Assembly (NCBI GenBank): GCA_019828565.1
Contig: JAHDYR010000038.1
Location: 1,178,001 to 1,242,000, forward strand
Length of the DNA stretch: 64,000 nucleotides
From: Carpediemonas membranifera
Lineage: Eukaryota; Fornicata
Direction: 5' to 3'
Translations under genes and position numbers: made by a program
Shown: positions 20,345-30,935 of the stretch, piece by piece
How the letters are laid out: each line of letters begins with the position of its first letter
Position numbering within the stretch: the first letter of the stretch is position 1
The notes under the pieces: model-generated
Told to the model about the DNA's origin: nothing
What the model saw: only the letters and a program-made list of their open reading frames with translations
Databases searched by the model: none

Positions 20345-22534
20345 ATGCCAAGTGAAAACAAGCTTGAAGAAGTGCATGAGGTCATTTTCGATCAGAGAAT
20401 CCCCGATGCGCATCCACCTGCAGAATGGAATAACGTGATGAGCATCCTAGAGATCTCTGCCAGGAATGAACCTGAAGCGGCCTGCTTTGGAACCAGATCA
20501 TTCACAGAGGATGGCCGCGGTGAATATGAGTGGGTTTCCTACAAGGATTCGCTAGCGATGGTGGAGCAATTCGCCTCTGGTCTTCATTCCCTTGGCCTTC
20601 GGAAGGGCGATAAGGTCGGCATCATGTCCAAGAACCGCATCGAGTGGTCTGTCGCCGACTTCGCGTGTGCCCGCATGGGCCTCATCCTGGTACCCCTCTA
20701 CGACAGCCAGGGCATCGAGGACGTGCGCTACATCGTCCCCAACTCGGACATCACGGCCATCCTCGTGGCCGCCGAGCACCTGCCCCTCCTCAGACAGCTG
20801 TGGGACGAGCCCTGCTGCGAGGCTGTCAAGACCATGGTCCTCTTCGACTACCGCCTTGACGACGCGGCCCTCCTCCGTGCCGTCCGCCCCGACCTCGCCG
20901 AACACACTCTAGCGGTCCCCGAGTACGTCAAGATGTCACTGGACTCCGTCCCAGCTGACGAGCGGGAGGGTATGTGCGGCATTGTAACCCACGGGTTCAC
21001 TCAGCTGCTGGCGGTGGGGAAGACGACCCCCGTTCCCGCTCCAAAGGTCACTCCCGACGACTGCATCTCGTTCGTGTACACATCTGGCACCACCGGCAGT
21101 CCTAAGGGCGTGATGTTGACCCACGCGAACGTGATGTGGGCCGTGACGTCCTTCTTCACGATCTGGTTCTTGCCCGACGACATGAGGGCACGCCGGGAGT
21201 TTGACACAATCATATCGTATCTTCCGTACGCCCACATCTTCATGCGGGTCATCTCCTTCCTCGCTCACCACAACATCGCGGGTGTGGCCTTCTATCAGGG
21301 CGACACTGCCAAGATCATGGACGACGTCGCCATGCTCAAGCCCACCATCTTCCCCGCCGTCCCCCGCATCCTGACGCGCCTATTCGACGCCGTAAGTGCT
21401 CAGGTTGCCGCCAAGCCCGCTTTCCAACGCTTCGTCTTCTCGACGGCGTACAGCTCCAAGCGAAGGGCGCTGTTCGGGTCCGACACCCGTCAGGAGCCCA
21501 ACTTCCTCGTCAAACGCGTGTTCAAGAAGACGGAGCAAGTCATCGGCGGCCGGGTGCGTCTCATATTCACCGGATCCGCCCCGCTGCCGGTGCAGGTTAA
21601 CGAGTTCATACAAGTCGTCTTCGGGTCGCCTCTCATCGAGGGATACGGCCTCACCGAGTCCGCTGCAACAGCGTCCGCCCAGCTGATCAACGTTCAGGAC
21701 ATGGGCAACGTCGGTGTGCCTGAGGGCAACCTGCAGATCAAGCTGATCGACGTGCCCGACCTCGATTACCTCGTCAGCGACAGCCCCAACCCCCGCGGCG
21801 AGGTGCTGCTCAAGGGCGGGAACATCTTCAAGGGCTACTACAAGGCGAACGACAAGACAGTCGAGGTGATTGACGATGACGGCTGGTTCCACACAGGGGA
21901 CATCGGCGAGATGCTGCCCGGCAACAGGCTCAAGCTCATCGACCGTAAGCGGAACATCTTCAAGATGGCCCAGGGCGAGTTCGTGTGTGGGTTTGCCATC
22001 GAGGAGGTCTGTGCGTCCAAGTGCCCCGCGGTTGCATCGATCTTCATCCACGGAAACCGGTACGAGAGCTTCCTGGTTGCCGTGGTCGTCCCCAACAAGA
22101 CCATGGTCGACCAATGGTGGGCCGAGCTCGGCAAGGACAAGTCCGTGGCAAACGAGGCAAGAATGAGGGACCTCGACATCGTCGTGAAGGTCCACGAGGA
22201 GCTCCTCGCAGCCTGTAAGAACGCTGGGATGCGCTCGTTCGAGCATCCCAGGGCTGTGTTGCTCGACTCAGAGGAGTGGGCTGTCGACAACGGTCTGATG
22301 ACGCCCTCGATGAAGCCCAAGCGGGCTGCACTCAAGGCCAAGTACAAGCAGTCGATCCTCCAGACCTATCTCTGTGTCAAGAACAACGTGGCCAGCCCCA
22401 GTCGCATGTCGATTAAGGAGGCTGCCGAGCTATCTCTCGACGCTGTTCGCATGGTCCACGCTGGTGATGTCGGAGACCTCGACGAGGAGGCGCTGACACA
22501 GCTGTCGTTTGGTAGCCATGTGATGAAGTACTAA
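20345..22534 (+). CDS. long-chain acyl-CoA synthetase
   Basis: 729 residues from the ATG at 20345, the usual ACSL length. It has the AMP/ATP-binding P-loop FVYTSGTTGSPKGVMLTH, the adenylate motif EGYGLTESAA, and the hinge GWFHTGDIGEMLPGNRLKLIDRKRNIFKMAQGEFV characteristic of fatty-acyl-CoA synthetases. The enzyme activates fatty acids with ATP and CoA for lipid synthesis or remodelling. No signal peptide is visible. In the ACSL/ACSBG group the enzyme usually associates with ER or lipid-droplet membranes. It is the last gene of the host island. Confidence 0.95.
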   Translation: MPSENKLEEVHEVIFDQRIPDAHPPAEWNNVMSILEISARNEPEAACFGTRSFTEDGRGEYEWVSYKDSLAMVEQFASGLHSLGLRKGDKVGIMSKNRIEWSVADFACARMGLILVPLYDSQGIEDVRYIVPNSDITAILVAAEHLPLLRQLWDEPCCEAVKTMVLFDYRLDDAALLRAVRPDLAEHTLAVPEYVKMSLDSVPADEREGMCGIVTHGFTQLLAVGKTTPVPAPKVTPDDCISFVYTSGTTGSPKGVMLTHANVMWAVTSFFTIWFLPDDMRARREFDTIISYLPYAHIFMRVISFLAHHNIAGVAFYQGDTAKIMDDVAMLKPTIFPAVPRILTRLFDAVSAQVAAKPAFQRFVFSTAYSSKRRALFGSDTRQEPNFLVKRVFKKTEQVIGGRVRLIFTGSAPLPVQVNEFIQVVFGSPLIEGYGLTESAATASAQLINVQDMGNVGVPEGNLQIKLIDVPDLDYLVSDSPNPRGEVLLKGGNIFKGYYKANDKTVEVIDDDGWFHTGDIGEMLPGNRLKLIDRKRNIFKMAQGEFVCGFAIEEVCASKCPAVASIFIHGNRYESFLVAVVVPNKTMVDQWWAELGKDKSVANEARMRDLDIVVKVHEELLAACKNAGMRSFEHPRAVLLDSEEWAVDNGLMTPSMKPKRAALKAKYKQSILQTYLCVKNNVASPSRMSIKEAAELSLDAVRMVHAGDVGDLDEEALTQLSFGSHVMKY

Positions 22535-23248
22535 ATGATAATTTGGATGTGAGGATTGGAGACAAGCTTCGTGTGTGGCAATTCTCCGATGACAACAGCT
22601 CGAGGTGACCGGGACGAATGAGAACTTGGGCTCCAGGAAAATGAGCCTACCCGATGCATAGACCGGATAAATTCTCCATTTGTTCTTGGTCAGCCAGGGC
22701 TGTATAAATTGCACTCAATGTCATTCAAATGACTGACGCCAGTGCGGTATCCAAGCTGTTTCACTCGCCCTCGTGCCTATCATCATCGTCAAACGCGAGT
22801 GTCGGGCAGTGTAAGACGTCACCGTTTGAAAAGAATAGAAATGTATTGTTGCGGACTCCACAGATTGGGTGTAAGCATCGCTCAGATCGAGCATTGTAGA
22901 AGGTGGGTATTTCGAGATTCTTTGGACTGCTAGACCACAGTTGTTCGTTTTTGATGTAGTGCTGATGTTCTGTAAGCCTATAGGAAACTATACGACGAAG
23001 AGGAGTACTCTGCGAGTGAGAGGGCGCGTAGATGCGCCGACACAACTCCGGCGCGGGAACCGCGGACCCAAAATTCGGTCGCTCGATTTTGGCGCGGAGT
23101 CGCCAAGTCAAGAACAGAAGCTCGAAAACACGAGTTTACTTCGTGCGTACCAGCACGGCCCGGTCTGGACCCGAACCGGGCGAACATTCGATCAGTTTGA
23201 GCCTCAAACGACCAGTAAATGTTCTACCCCCCATTGGTTTTACCTGCA
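22535..23248. other. intergenic region, AT-richer, without a gene
   Basis: Frames on both strands are short and not coding-like. A TACCCCCCATT stretch near 23226-23236 resembles the complement of a gypsy polypurine tract and may mark a lost LTR. Confidence 0.5.
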
Positions 23249-23365
23249 GCTAGCTACAGGGACTCGTAACACCCTGGCGTGTTGGGTTTTTTATTTGAGG
23301 AGATCGGTCCCTGGGAGTCCAGGGCAGAATCAGGACCGAATCGAATCAGCTCAGTTTCAAGAAGC
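23249..23365 (+). repeat. repeat R1, copy 2
   Basis: Matches the reverse complement of 6528-6693 apart from a roughly 50-base gap. It lies next to the LTR at 23380. Confidence 0.75.
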
Positions 23366-23379
23366 TTCATCGAAGCCTC

Positions 23380-24034
23380 TGTGCCATGCTAGGGCCCAGA
23401 AATAAAATAAAGACTGTTTACGAATTCCGCAGGTTAAGGGCACACTTCCCTCCCAGTGCATGTCGCACGACTAACGGCGACCGCTCCTGCGGAACTTCTT
23501 CTTAGCACTCTCAAACATCGGCTTGAGACCGGGATTGAGCTCGAGATAACTGTCGATAGCCTCGAGCTGGTCGTAGTAGCGGTTATAGGGGATGTATGAG
23601 TCCTCGTCGGGGGGTGAGGCCTTCCCAACGGATCAGTAGCTCCAGAGAGCCGTTCTTCTTCTTACGGTGGCCTAAGGCTGCCTCCACGGGTTGTTCATCT
23701 TGCTCGTAGGCGGCAATTTCCTCGAGCTCCTTCTCCGTGAGGCCGTCGGCGTGGAATGTGACGAGTCGGTCTGCGTGGACTGTGGCGACGCACTTCGACA
23801 CGAGATCCATCACCTTGTAGGTGTTGGGGTGATCGCCCTTCCCCTCCATGCGGAGCGGTCCGCGCAGAGGCGGGAGTAGCTTGGTCGGCGGCTTGCCCGG
23901 GTATCTCAGCAGGACGTAGGTTTCGTTCTCCCAGGCCCGTGTGCTGTCCGGGGAGCCTGCAGCCTTGTTGACCTCGTAGGCTTTGACCTTGATCGCGGCA
24001 AGTTGTTGGAGCGACGTGACGTGGGCCTTGTCAT
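23380..24034 (-). mobile_element. 5'-truncated gypsy element: integrase C-terminus, chromodomain, 65-bp 3' LTR
   Basis: The minus-strand coding sequence (about 24020 to 23474) reads as an integrase tail (NETYVLLRYPGKPPTKLLP, then MDLVSKCVATVHADRL) followed by a chromodomain-like segment (SLELLIRWEGLTP, then DEDSYIPYNRYYDQLEAIDSY). The frame breaks at the G6 run 23609-23614 and is restored by one base fewer. A stop is followed by the polypurine tract CTGGGAGGGAAG and an LTR at 23380-23444 with TGTGCC...GGCACA ends. The 5' side is cut by element E at 24029. Confidence 0.8.
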
Positions 24035-25916
24035 GACGACCTCATTTAATGATCAGTCTTATTTGGTCAATGATCTCAAACCTGCTTCTAAATTTCACTC
24101 TCTCAATTGTTTGGGTACCACAGTGATTACTGCATGCATTTACCTGAAACAAAACTCAACAACGCCCCGTTCCTGCGAAAGGCCACCACCAAGTCGTGGT
24201 ATACTTTCCGTCAAGACTACGAGCAGTATGCTGCCCGTGAAGCCGATCCGATCGTTGCCTTTGACCTAATCGAAACGCAGGTCCTAGAGGTTCTTAAGAT
24301 CCGAATCCCTGAACTTGAGGGGTTCCTTGAGTACGCTAATGAAACGCCGGATGAAGAGCCGGCCGATACCTCTGAACTCAACGAGGCCTTTATCACCATG
24401 GTAGACGAGCTGATGCAGCCTCTGGATGAGGTGGACGCTTTAGATCGCTTTAAGGACTTGTCGTGCGGCTCTGAGGGTAACCTCATTGACAACATGGCCG
24501 CGTATGCCCTGGCGTATAAGCGTCAAGTTCGTAACTGTTGTAAGGTTCGGCCCACGGAGAAGCTCATCGTCGATGCCTTTGTTGCTGGCATCAGGTACGG
24601 TCGCTTGAAGGAGCGAGTGAATGCTAAGAAGGCGAAGACGCTTGACGAGACGATCGCCGAGGCATTCATCCAGGCCACGGAAGCAGAGAAGGCTCGCAGA
24701 GAGCACCAGCGTGTGGAGCGAGAGAGTGCGACCTCCGCAACGATGACTAAGGCTAAGGAGAAGTCGGAAACTGCTTGTGAGTACTGCCAGCGCAAGGGTC
24801 ACACTGCTGATACGTGTTGGAAGCGTAAGCGTGACGAGCGTGAGGGAGTAAAGGGGCAGAAGTACGTTCATCTTAATGCTTTGGTCGCGGAGGACCGCGA
24901 CAACAGACCCATTGGCGAGGTGGGCATCCTGGGGAGAGTGTTGGCGTTCCTTTATGACACAGGGGCCTCTGCCGACTTTATATCCCAATCCCTCGTCAAA
25001 GAGCTCGGCCTAGTCGTCGAGCCCGACCATGCTAAGGTTAAGCTGGCCACTGGTACGATTTACAACTCACCCGGCATTGTTAAGTTGAGTGCAGATTTTG
25101 GAGTGTTGCCATCTACTGGGCGGAGAACTCAAGCTGCTCTCAATTTGCGGGTGCTACCCGGGCTGAAGCCGACATTAGTTATGGGAATATCGACATTAAG
25201 TGCGTTGGGGCTAATCACGATCGTCAAGCCGACGATGGAGAATTCTGGAGAGCCACACTTCGCGGAGCTTGATGAAGATGAAGTAGACGAGACGTTATTT
25301 ACCCTTGCTGAAGCGGAGCACGAACTACAGATACGTAGCTTCCCTGAAGAGACTAATACCATCCTAAGCAAGTACAAAGACGTTCTCGGCGACATTTCGC
25401 AGCCAGCAGACGTTCCACCCTTCGAACTGGTTCTTACAAACCAGAAGGTTATCAACATCCCTCCATACCACGTCTCGGCTGAAGAAAGAGAGGATATGCA
25501 GCGCCAGACGGCGCAGCTGGAGGATCTGAATGTGATTGAGGAGTCTACGAGCAACTATAACAATCCTACGGTGCTTGTATGGAAGCGCGATCGCACCCGC
25601 AGGCTCTGCTTGGACTTTCGGCGCCTTAACGACGCGACGGAGGACTTCGATCACGACCTCCCTATCATTGACGATCTGGTAGCAAGACTAGAGGGTAAGA
25701 CCCTCTTCGCTAAGCTGGACCTAAGCAAGGCCTTTCACCAGATTCCTATGACCAAGAGCTCACGCAGACTAACGGCGTTTACAGTTGGGAAGCGTAAGTA
25801 CCAGTACAAGCGTTTAGCTTTCGGACTCAAAGGGGCCGCAGCCTTCTGTCAGAAGACCCTCGAATCCGTACTGGGCGATGCACTGTGGACACGGTGTCTC
25901 GCATATGTAGACATGC
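24029..25916 (+). mobile_element. element E: gypsy element truncated inside its RT gene
   Basis: A candidate 94-bp 5' LTR (24029-24122) begins TGTCATGACG and ends ACCACA. It is followed at once by GTGATTACT, nearly the same as the GTGATCACT that follows element A's 5' LTR. The gag-pol frame then starts at 24134. The copy ends in the RT active site, where element T begins. It inserted into the gypsy fragment on its left. Confidence 0.75.
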
Positions 25917-25945
25917 TGTCAACATCCCTAGATTATCTTTGCTAA
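24134..25945 (+). pseudogene. gag-pol: element E gag-protease-reverse transcriptase, 3'-truncated
   Basis: A single open frame from the ATG at 24134. It has a helical gag with one canonical zinc knuckle CEYCQRKGHTADTC, a retropepsin motif FLYDTGASADFIS, and an RT with RRLCLDFRRLND, FAKLDLSKAFHQIP and FGLKGAAAFCQ. The protein reaches AYVD, the first half of the catalytic YVDD, and then runs for ten codons into element T's terminal repeat before a stop. RT is therefore inactive. The one-frame architecture is the reference used here to judge that the frame breaks in element A are not original. Confidence 0.88.
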
Positions 25946-25986
25946 ACCCTAGATTATCTTCGACCTCAAAACGCTAGATAATCTAC
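25917..25986 (+). repeat. left terminal inverted repeat of element T
   Basis: 70 bp, one mismatch to the right copy. If the four outer bases are counted (CATG left, CATA in the inverted right copy), the match extends to 74 bp with two mismatches. Confidence 0.85.
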
Positions 25987-26154
25987 AATTTCTTGCTCAG
26001 AAATGAAGTATTCATTAAATTTAAGCTATTTAGAGATAAACGAAGGTCTTCTTGAGAGTCCATATGATGTACTTAGAGCATGGAAAGAAGCTCTGGCTCT
26101 GACTCCTTGCCTGGTTTGAGCATTTCGCCGTGCAGGTTAAGACGAAACGATAAA

Positions 26155-27776
26155 ATGCCTATCGATCTCGAGAGGTCAAGGGCTGCTCGTAAGAACGTGG
26201 GCAAGCAGTTGACAGCGCAGACTCAAGCTGAAGAGACTCAGACAGTGCCGCTTGATCTTCTCGTCTGGGTCGATGGATGGCGAGGGTTGACTACATCTGT
26301 GAAGGTTCGGTTTATCGATGTCTCCGGCAAAGTCTTCCCGTCAGGCGGAACACCACCCTTCCGCATACTCGAGTACAACGGACCAGAGAAGCGCATTGGA
26401 GAATTCTTCGACTTCATCGAGCGCTCAGTCGAGAGTACCCATCGCGAGTCACTTGAGGTGAGAAATACCGGTCTCCTGTGCCGTGTCACTCGCGTTATGT
26501 TCATCGCAGACCACCCAGCGATGTCAAAAGTCTGTGGAACCTTGATTGGCGGCAGCTATCCCTCTCCATTCAGCTCGGTACATGCTGACAACAAGGCCTG
26601 GAGCCCATTCGGTCTCACCCCACGAAACACGATTGCAGACGTGATGTATGCGAAGAAGATGTCTGTTGAGGACAAGACAGTCCTGGATAGAGAGAAGAAG
26701 TGGGGGTCGTTCTACAACAAGAAGAATAAGTGCATCATGCCCAGCCTATTCGAGAACTCGGATGACCCAACTCTCGATAGGGGCAAAATCTTCCTTGTCC
26801 CGCCGATCATGCACCTCAGTCATGACTTCGTCTCCTTGATACACAACATTTGTCGGATGTTCAAGCCAATTGAGGTCGACCCAGACTCTACCCCCGGAGG
26901 AAATCAAGACCAAGAAGGCCAGAAACGCTGACCTCGCCAGGCTGGCTAAGTTTGAACCTCCCAGTCGCACGACTGGCTGTAATGAGCAAGTGAAGGGGAG
27001 GAAGATGATCGCGTCAATTGGAAACGGTCTCTACATGGCATTCCCTCCCCCCGTTCAGCCACTTTTTCAGACTCGTTGCCTACCTGCAAGAGCATTATTA
27101 CTCTCACGAGGAGGCCACAGATGACATTATCACCTGGCATCGACTGACAGCGTTGCTTGTTCACCTCTTTTCACTGACAATGTGTCTGAGCACGACCAGC
27201 ACCGTGTCGGAGTCTATTCCAATCCGGCCGCCGTCTAAGGTAGCCAAGAAGGCTCCCTCCATCGACACACTTCATGGCTTAGCGCGAGTTGCTGTGTTGC
27301 CGGAGATTCAGTCAAAAATCCGAGTCCCACTTGGCCGGATTATTGAGGAGTCATTCGAGCGCGACTTTATTGGCAATCAGGAAAGTAGAGTACACTTAAG
27401 GCGCAACCAGATGGTCCTTGAGAGAACGATATTGAAGGAGCAGGTCGAGTTGTTTTACCGATTCCTCCGTGGCGTCGTCTCGTATGGGCGACAGTCAACA
27501 GACGTTCCCCACCAAATACGTCTGAAGACAATGCGCGTTCATCGCTGCTGCAAGGACGCCAAACACTGGATCCGTATTCGGAGCGAGGGCACTGGAACAT
27601 TGGACGAGGGAGACTGTCAGAAACTGTTACCTCTGTTTGAAGGTCAAGTGGATGGTCTATGGAAGAAGGTGTTGAGGCAGGTAGGGCTCGTGTTTGACGG
27701 GCAATGGTTAGACATCGATGTCCATGAGGAAGGAGAGATCTCACTGGATGTGTGCATCTGTGGCAAGTATGAGTAA
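26155..27776 (+). CDS. candidate transposase of element T (frameshifted)
   Basis: Starts at the ATG at 26155 (MPIDLERSRAARKNVG). Three frames are joined by removing one C each from the runs 26891-26895 and 27047-27052, giving about 540 residues. The order of features loosely recalls the catalytic half of CACTA/Plavaka-type transposases: an early acidic strand (LDLLVWVDGWRG), FRILEYNGPEKRIGEFFDF, a strand ending in an aspartate before PA (TRVMFIADHPAMSKVCG), a PPIMHLSHDFVSLIHN segment and a distal helical HRLTALLVHLF. It is the first gene inside the left repeat, where a transposase is expected. The family call is tentative; a profile search is needed to confirm it. Confidence 0.4.
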
Positions 27777-27849
27777 AGAATGAAAACATGATTGGTAGTT
27801 ATAGATCGCGAGAATAGGCATTCTCATCTGCATTGCGGAGAAAAGGAGT

Positions 27850-28036
27850 TGATGTTGTTAGTGATTTTCTAGAGTACAGCACCAGTTTCGGTAATAGGGG
27901 GACAGACGAGCGCAAACAACTACATGGCTCCGAACTACACGCGTTTCGGCGTTGATATTGGTTATTAAATGCACTGCTGGTAGCATATTGAGGGATTTCG
28001 TCATTGTACTCGAATGCACAAGTGTGCATTTTATGC
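27850..28036 (-). repeat. element T internal repeat, copy C (inverted)
   Basis: The reverse complement matches 34479-34719 and 37753-37993 from GCATAAA through AACAACATCAA. It lies between the ends of two convergent genes. Confidence 0.85.
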
Positions 28037-28240
28037 TCGCAACGAGATTAAAATGGCGAACTTAAGACCCAAGACACATGCCGCGTACGAGGAAGGATAT
28101 CATCTCCGGCGAACTGGAATTTACCTCGTTCATTTACTTCTGATGCCTTTTTCTGCTCTCTCTTCTCCAGCACCTCTGCCATCTCGAGACCTGTCAGCAG
28201 CATTGATCTCATTCCTGCATCACAGAAAGTATCAATCTCT

Positions 28241-29538
28241 TTACGTCCGCTCAATCATCGCAATAAACTGCCTGTGCAGTCTTCCGCGCACACCTTTTGC
28301 GCACTTATTGGTGCTCACCTGCCTGTATCCCTTGTGGCATGTGTCACAGCTGACGTTCTCGCGTCCATGAAGGTCTCTACCACACACTATGCAGCGCCGA
28401 TAGAAGACTTGACCCTCAAACCCTCGCTGACAGCAGTCGGTCAGTCTCTTTCGCTGAGCTGCAGACAGGGTGACCTCTTCTGTATCATCTAACAGAAGCG
28501 GACTCGGCTTGGCGACGCATTCATGCACGCGCATGATGACCTTGAGCTTGTCAAGACATTCGGCAGCAGTGGGACGCTTTGTTGGGTCGAAGTGGAGCAT
28601 CTGCATTGCCAGGTCGTACAGGCTGAGACAAGTAGGTGGCGTGGTGCCGCGAATCGGGAGCTCAGAGTTCACGTTGACACACTCGAGGCAATCTTTGAAA
28701 TGTGTCTGTGCCTGAGGTGACAACTGCAACTGCCCACCATAGAATTGGCACCAGTTCAGCAAGCTACCAAGCTTCAGCATCTTCTTCTTCTTCTTGTTGT
28801 CGATCTGCGCCATGTTTGCACCCATGTCAGTCACCTTCGCGGCAAATGGGGACTTGGGGAGACCGTAAAAGAGCATCATAATGACAATACCGCAAGAGTA
28901 AATGTCCGATGCAGGTGTCACGACATAAGAAGTGACGGAAAGAGCCCCCTGCCGTCATGCGCGCGAGCTTGGAGGTGTCGCGTGCAGCAGTAATCACTGA
29001 GCGCGAGACAAGGTACTCGTAGAACAGCTCTGGGGGCAAATATCCATGGGTGCCGCGATACTCGGATACAAATCTCAGTTGTATGGCCCACCTGTCGTCG
29101 CCATTAGCCGGCTTCCTCATTGCAGACCCAAAAATCAATGAGGTATCCCTTCTGACTCTTGCTGAAGAGGAAGTTGTCTGGCTTAATATCGCAGTGGACA
29201 ACCCCGTGGTCATGCATGTAGCATACTGCCTGCAGCAGATGCGAAACATAGCGGAACTGCACGCTGGAGTGAGCCTGGCAGATGTCAGCGAAGGGGGTAC
29301 AGTTGACCAAAGGAGCCATGAAGGCTGGATCACGGTCGACAAAACCTGTATCGACTACAGGGAGGACATGCGGACTGTCCTTGAGCGCTAGCAGGGTGGG
29401 AACCTCCATATCATAATGCTCATCAACTTTGATCACGACCTGCAGCTTTTCAGGTTCAAAGTCGTGCAGATATTGTCTACTATTACCATGTAAGGAAGTA
29501 AGTCGCTCCAGCTTGTCGCTATCTAGCTCGAACACCAT
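28241..29538 (-). CDS. protein kinase with C-terminal zinc-ribbon-like tail (frameshifted)
   Basis: Start ATG at 29538. Kinase motifs in order: VIKV (lysine 37), HGVVHCDIKPDN (catalytic loop), LIDF at the DFG position, RGTHGYLPPELF (APE-type segment), SDIYSCGIVIMML (subdomain IX) and MLHFDPTKRPTAAECL (subdomain XI). The frame breaks at the A5 run 29130-29134, turning DFG into DFW, and at the C5 run 28945-28949. One base fewer in each restores an ordinary kinase, including DFG. The tail has CIVCGRDLHGRENVSCDTC followed by a further cysteine. Similar cysteines occur in the HEPN gene of the same element (40450-41389). The domain reads as an active Ser/Thr kinase; substrates are unknown. Confidence 0.75.
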
Positions 29539-29702
29539 GCACAGGTAGCTGTGTGAAAATTGGTCTTAAAGTGCATTTCGCGACAGCTAGCTGTGCGTCG
29601 CAACGAGAGAAGTAGCAGTGGAAAACAAGACAGGACTGGCTTATGAATGGTGTTTATGGACATCAGCTATGCTCCAATCATAAACTCTTCCTCTTTACAA
29701 TG

Positions 29703-30935
29703 TCAGATGAAGGAAAAGACGATACTGTCGGCAGTATCGCTCTCTGAGCGCTCCTCATCAATCACGTTCTCTTGAATCTCCCCATCACCATCTCTGCCCG
29801 CCACCTCCCCGCCATGCTCGTCGTGGTCGATCTTTGGTTCCTCATCGGCACTCTTGCATAAGTCCACCTCCTCACCAAAGGCGCTCTCCTCGCGAGTTGG
29901 CACCTCGTAGTGCATCCACTCTGCCTGGTAAGCTGGCTCGTCGGACACCGCCTCCTCGTCAGTATCGCCCTCTCTCTCGCCCTCTGGCATCTCTGTCTCG
30001 CGAGTCGGCGAGCCGAACTCCGCCTCCTTGTCAGCCTCGCTTTGCCTCTCTTTCTTCTTAGTATCGTGAAGCTCGATCATTCTGGCCTTGAGCCTGTTGT
30101 AAAGCCAGTCATCGAGCATCGGCGGCACCAGGTCGGCAGAGCTTCGGATCTCCGGGTTGAGATCGAGGATCGTTGGGCGCCGCGTGGTCGTTAAGTGACT
30201 GGACGCCAACTGGTGCCTGAACTGCTCATCGGTCAGGCTGATGCGCTTGTCCTTAATGACCTTCTGAGGCTTCTCCTGCGGTCTGCCGCGGCGCTCTAGC
30301 GTGCCGATAGACTGCATCCTATCGGTGGACACGTCGATCCGCTGCGCAAAGCGAAGCATGCGAACCGTCAACCCCTGAACCTTGAGCGCCTCCGATACAG
30401 CACTGGCCTGCGGGAATCCCGATTTGAGCGTGCCAAAGCCCATCCAGCTCGGGCACGAGGTAAGGTCTATCGCATCGGGGAGATTACCTTGGAGATACGA
30501 ATACTCCCAGCCCGTCTGGTTGAGCAGAATGGCAATGGCGCCATACGGGCTGGGGAGACTCTCAACTGATGCAGGCGACACCTCTTCCTCCTCTTTCCAG
30601 GACAACGGCTTCGCGGGATGTGGCAAGTCGAAGTTCCGGAAAGACTGAACAGCCGAAACGATCCTCTTAGCCATAGCAGGCGTCTTTGTAGCGAAATAAT
30701 GCGCCAAATAAGTCGTAACGTTGTCGCTTCGGACAATCTCGATGCCCTTCTGCATTTCAGCGCCTGTTTCCTGGCAAATGCTGGCCAAAACGTCCTCCAG
30801 GTGCTTCTTGTACACACTACGCGTCTTCACTGAACCTCTATCAGACCAGCGCTTAACAATATCGTCGTTATTTGCAGCTAGAACCTCCATAACACGAGTT
30901 TTCTGTTGGTATTGCAATTTCAGAATTTCGTACAT
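29703..30935 (-). CDS. hypothetical protein with acidic C-terminus
   Basis: 410 residues from the ATG at 30935, uninterrupted. The N-terminal 100 residues are helical and basic (VKTRSVYKKHLEDVLASIC, AMAKRIVSAVQSFRNF), like a DNA-binding or core-binding domain. The middle has a proline-containing segment and a basic patch (RRGRPQEKPQKVIKDKR) resembling an AT-hook or nuclear signal. The last 120 residues are strongly Glu/Asp rich. No family recognised. The composition suggests a nuclear, chromatin- or DNA-associated element protein. Confidence 0.6.
   Translation of the reverse strand: MYEILKLQYQQKTRVMEVLAANNDDIVKRWSDRGSVKTRSVYKKHLEDVLASICQETGAEMQKGIEIVRSDNVTTYLAHYFATKTPAMAKRIVSAVQSFRNFDLPHPAKPLSWKEEEEVSPASVESLPSPYGAIAILLNQTGWEYSYLQGNLPDAIDLTSCPSWMGFGTLKSGFPQASAVSEALKVQGLTVRMLRFAQRIDVSTDRMQSIGTLERRGRPQEKPQKVIKDKRISLTDEQFRHQLASSHLTTTRRPTILDLNPEIRSSADLVPPMLDDWLYNRLKARMIELHDTKKKERQSEADKEAEFGSPTRETEMPEGEREGDTDEEAVSDEPAYQAEWMHYEVPTREESAFGEEVDLCKSADEEPKIDHDEHGGEVAGRDGDGEIQENVIDEERSESDTADSIVFSFI

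Noticed and set aside
28241-29538. Pseudokinase with DFW in place of DFG
   Set aside because: DFW arises only because the frame shifts at the A5 run 29130-29134. The adjacent frame gives DFG and continues into a normal activation segment.
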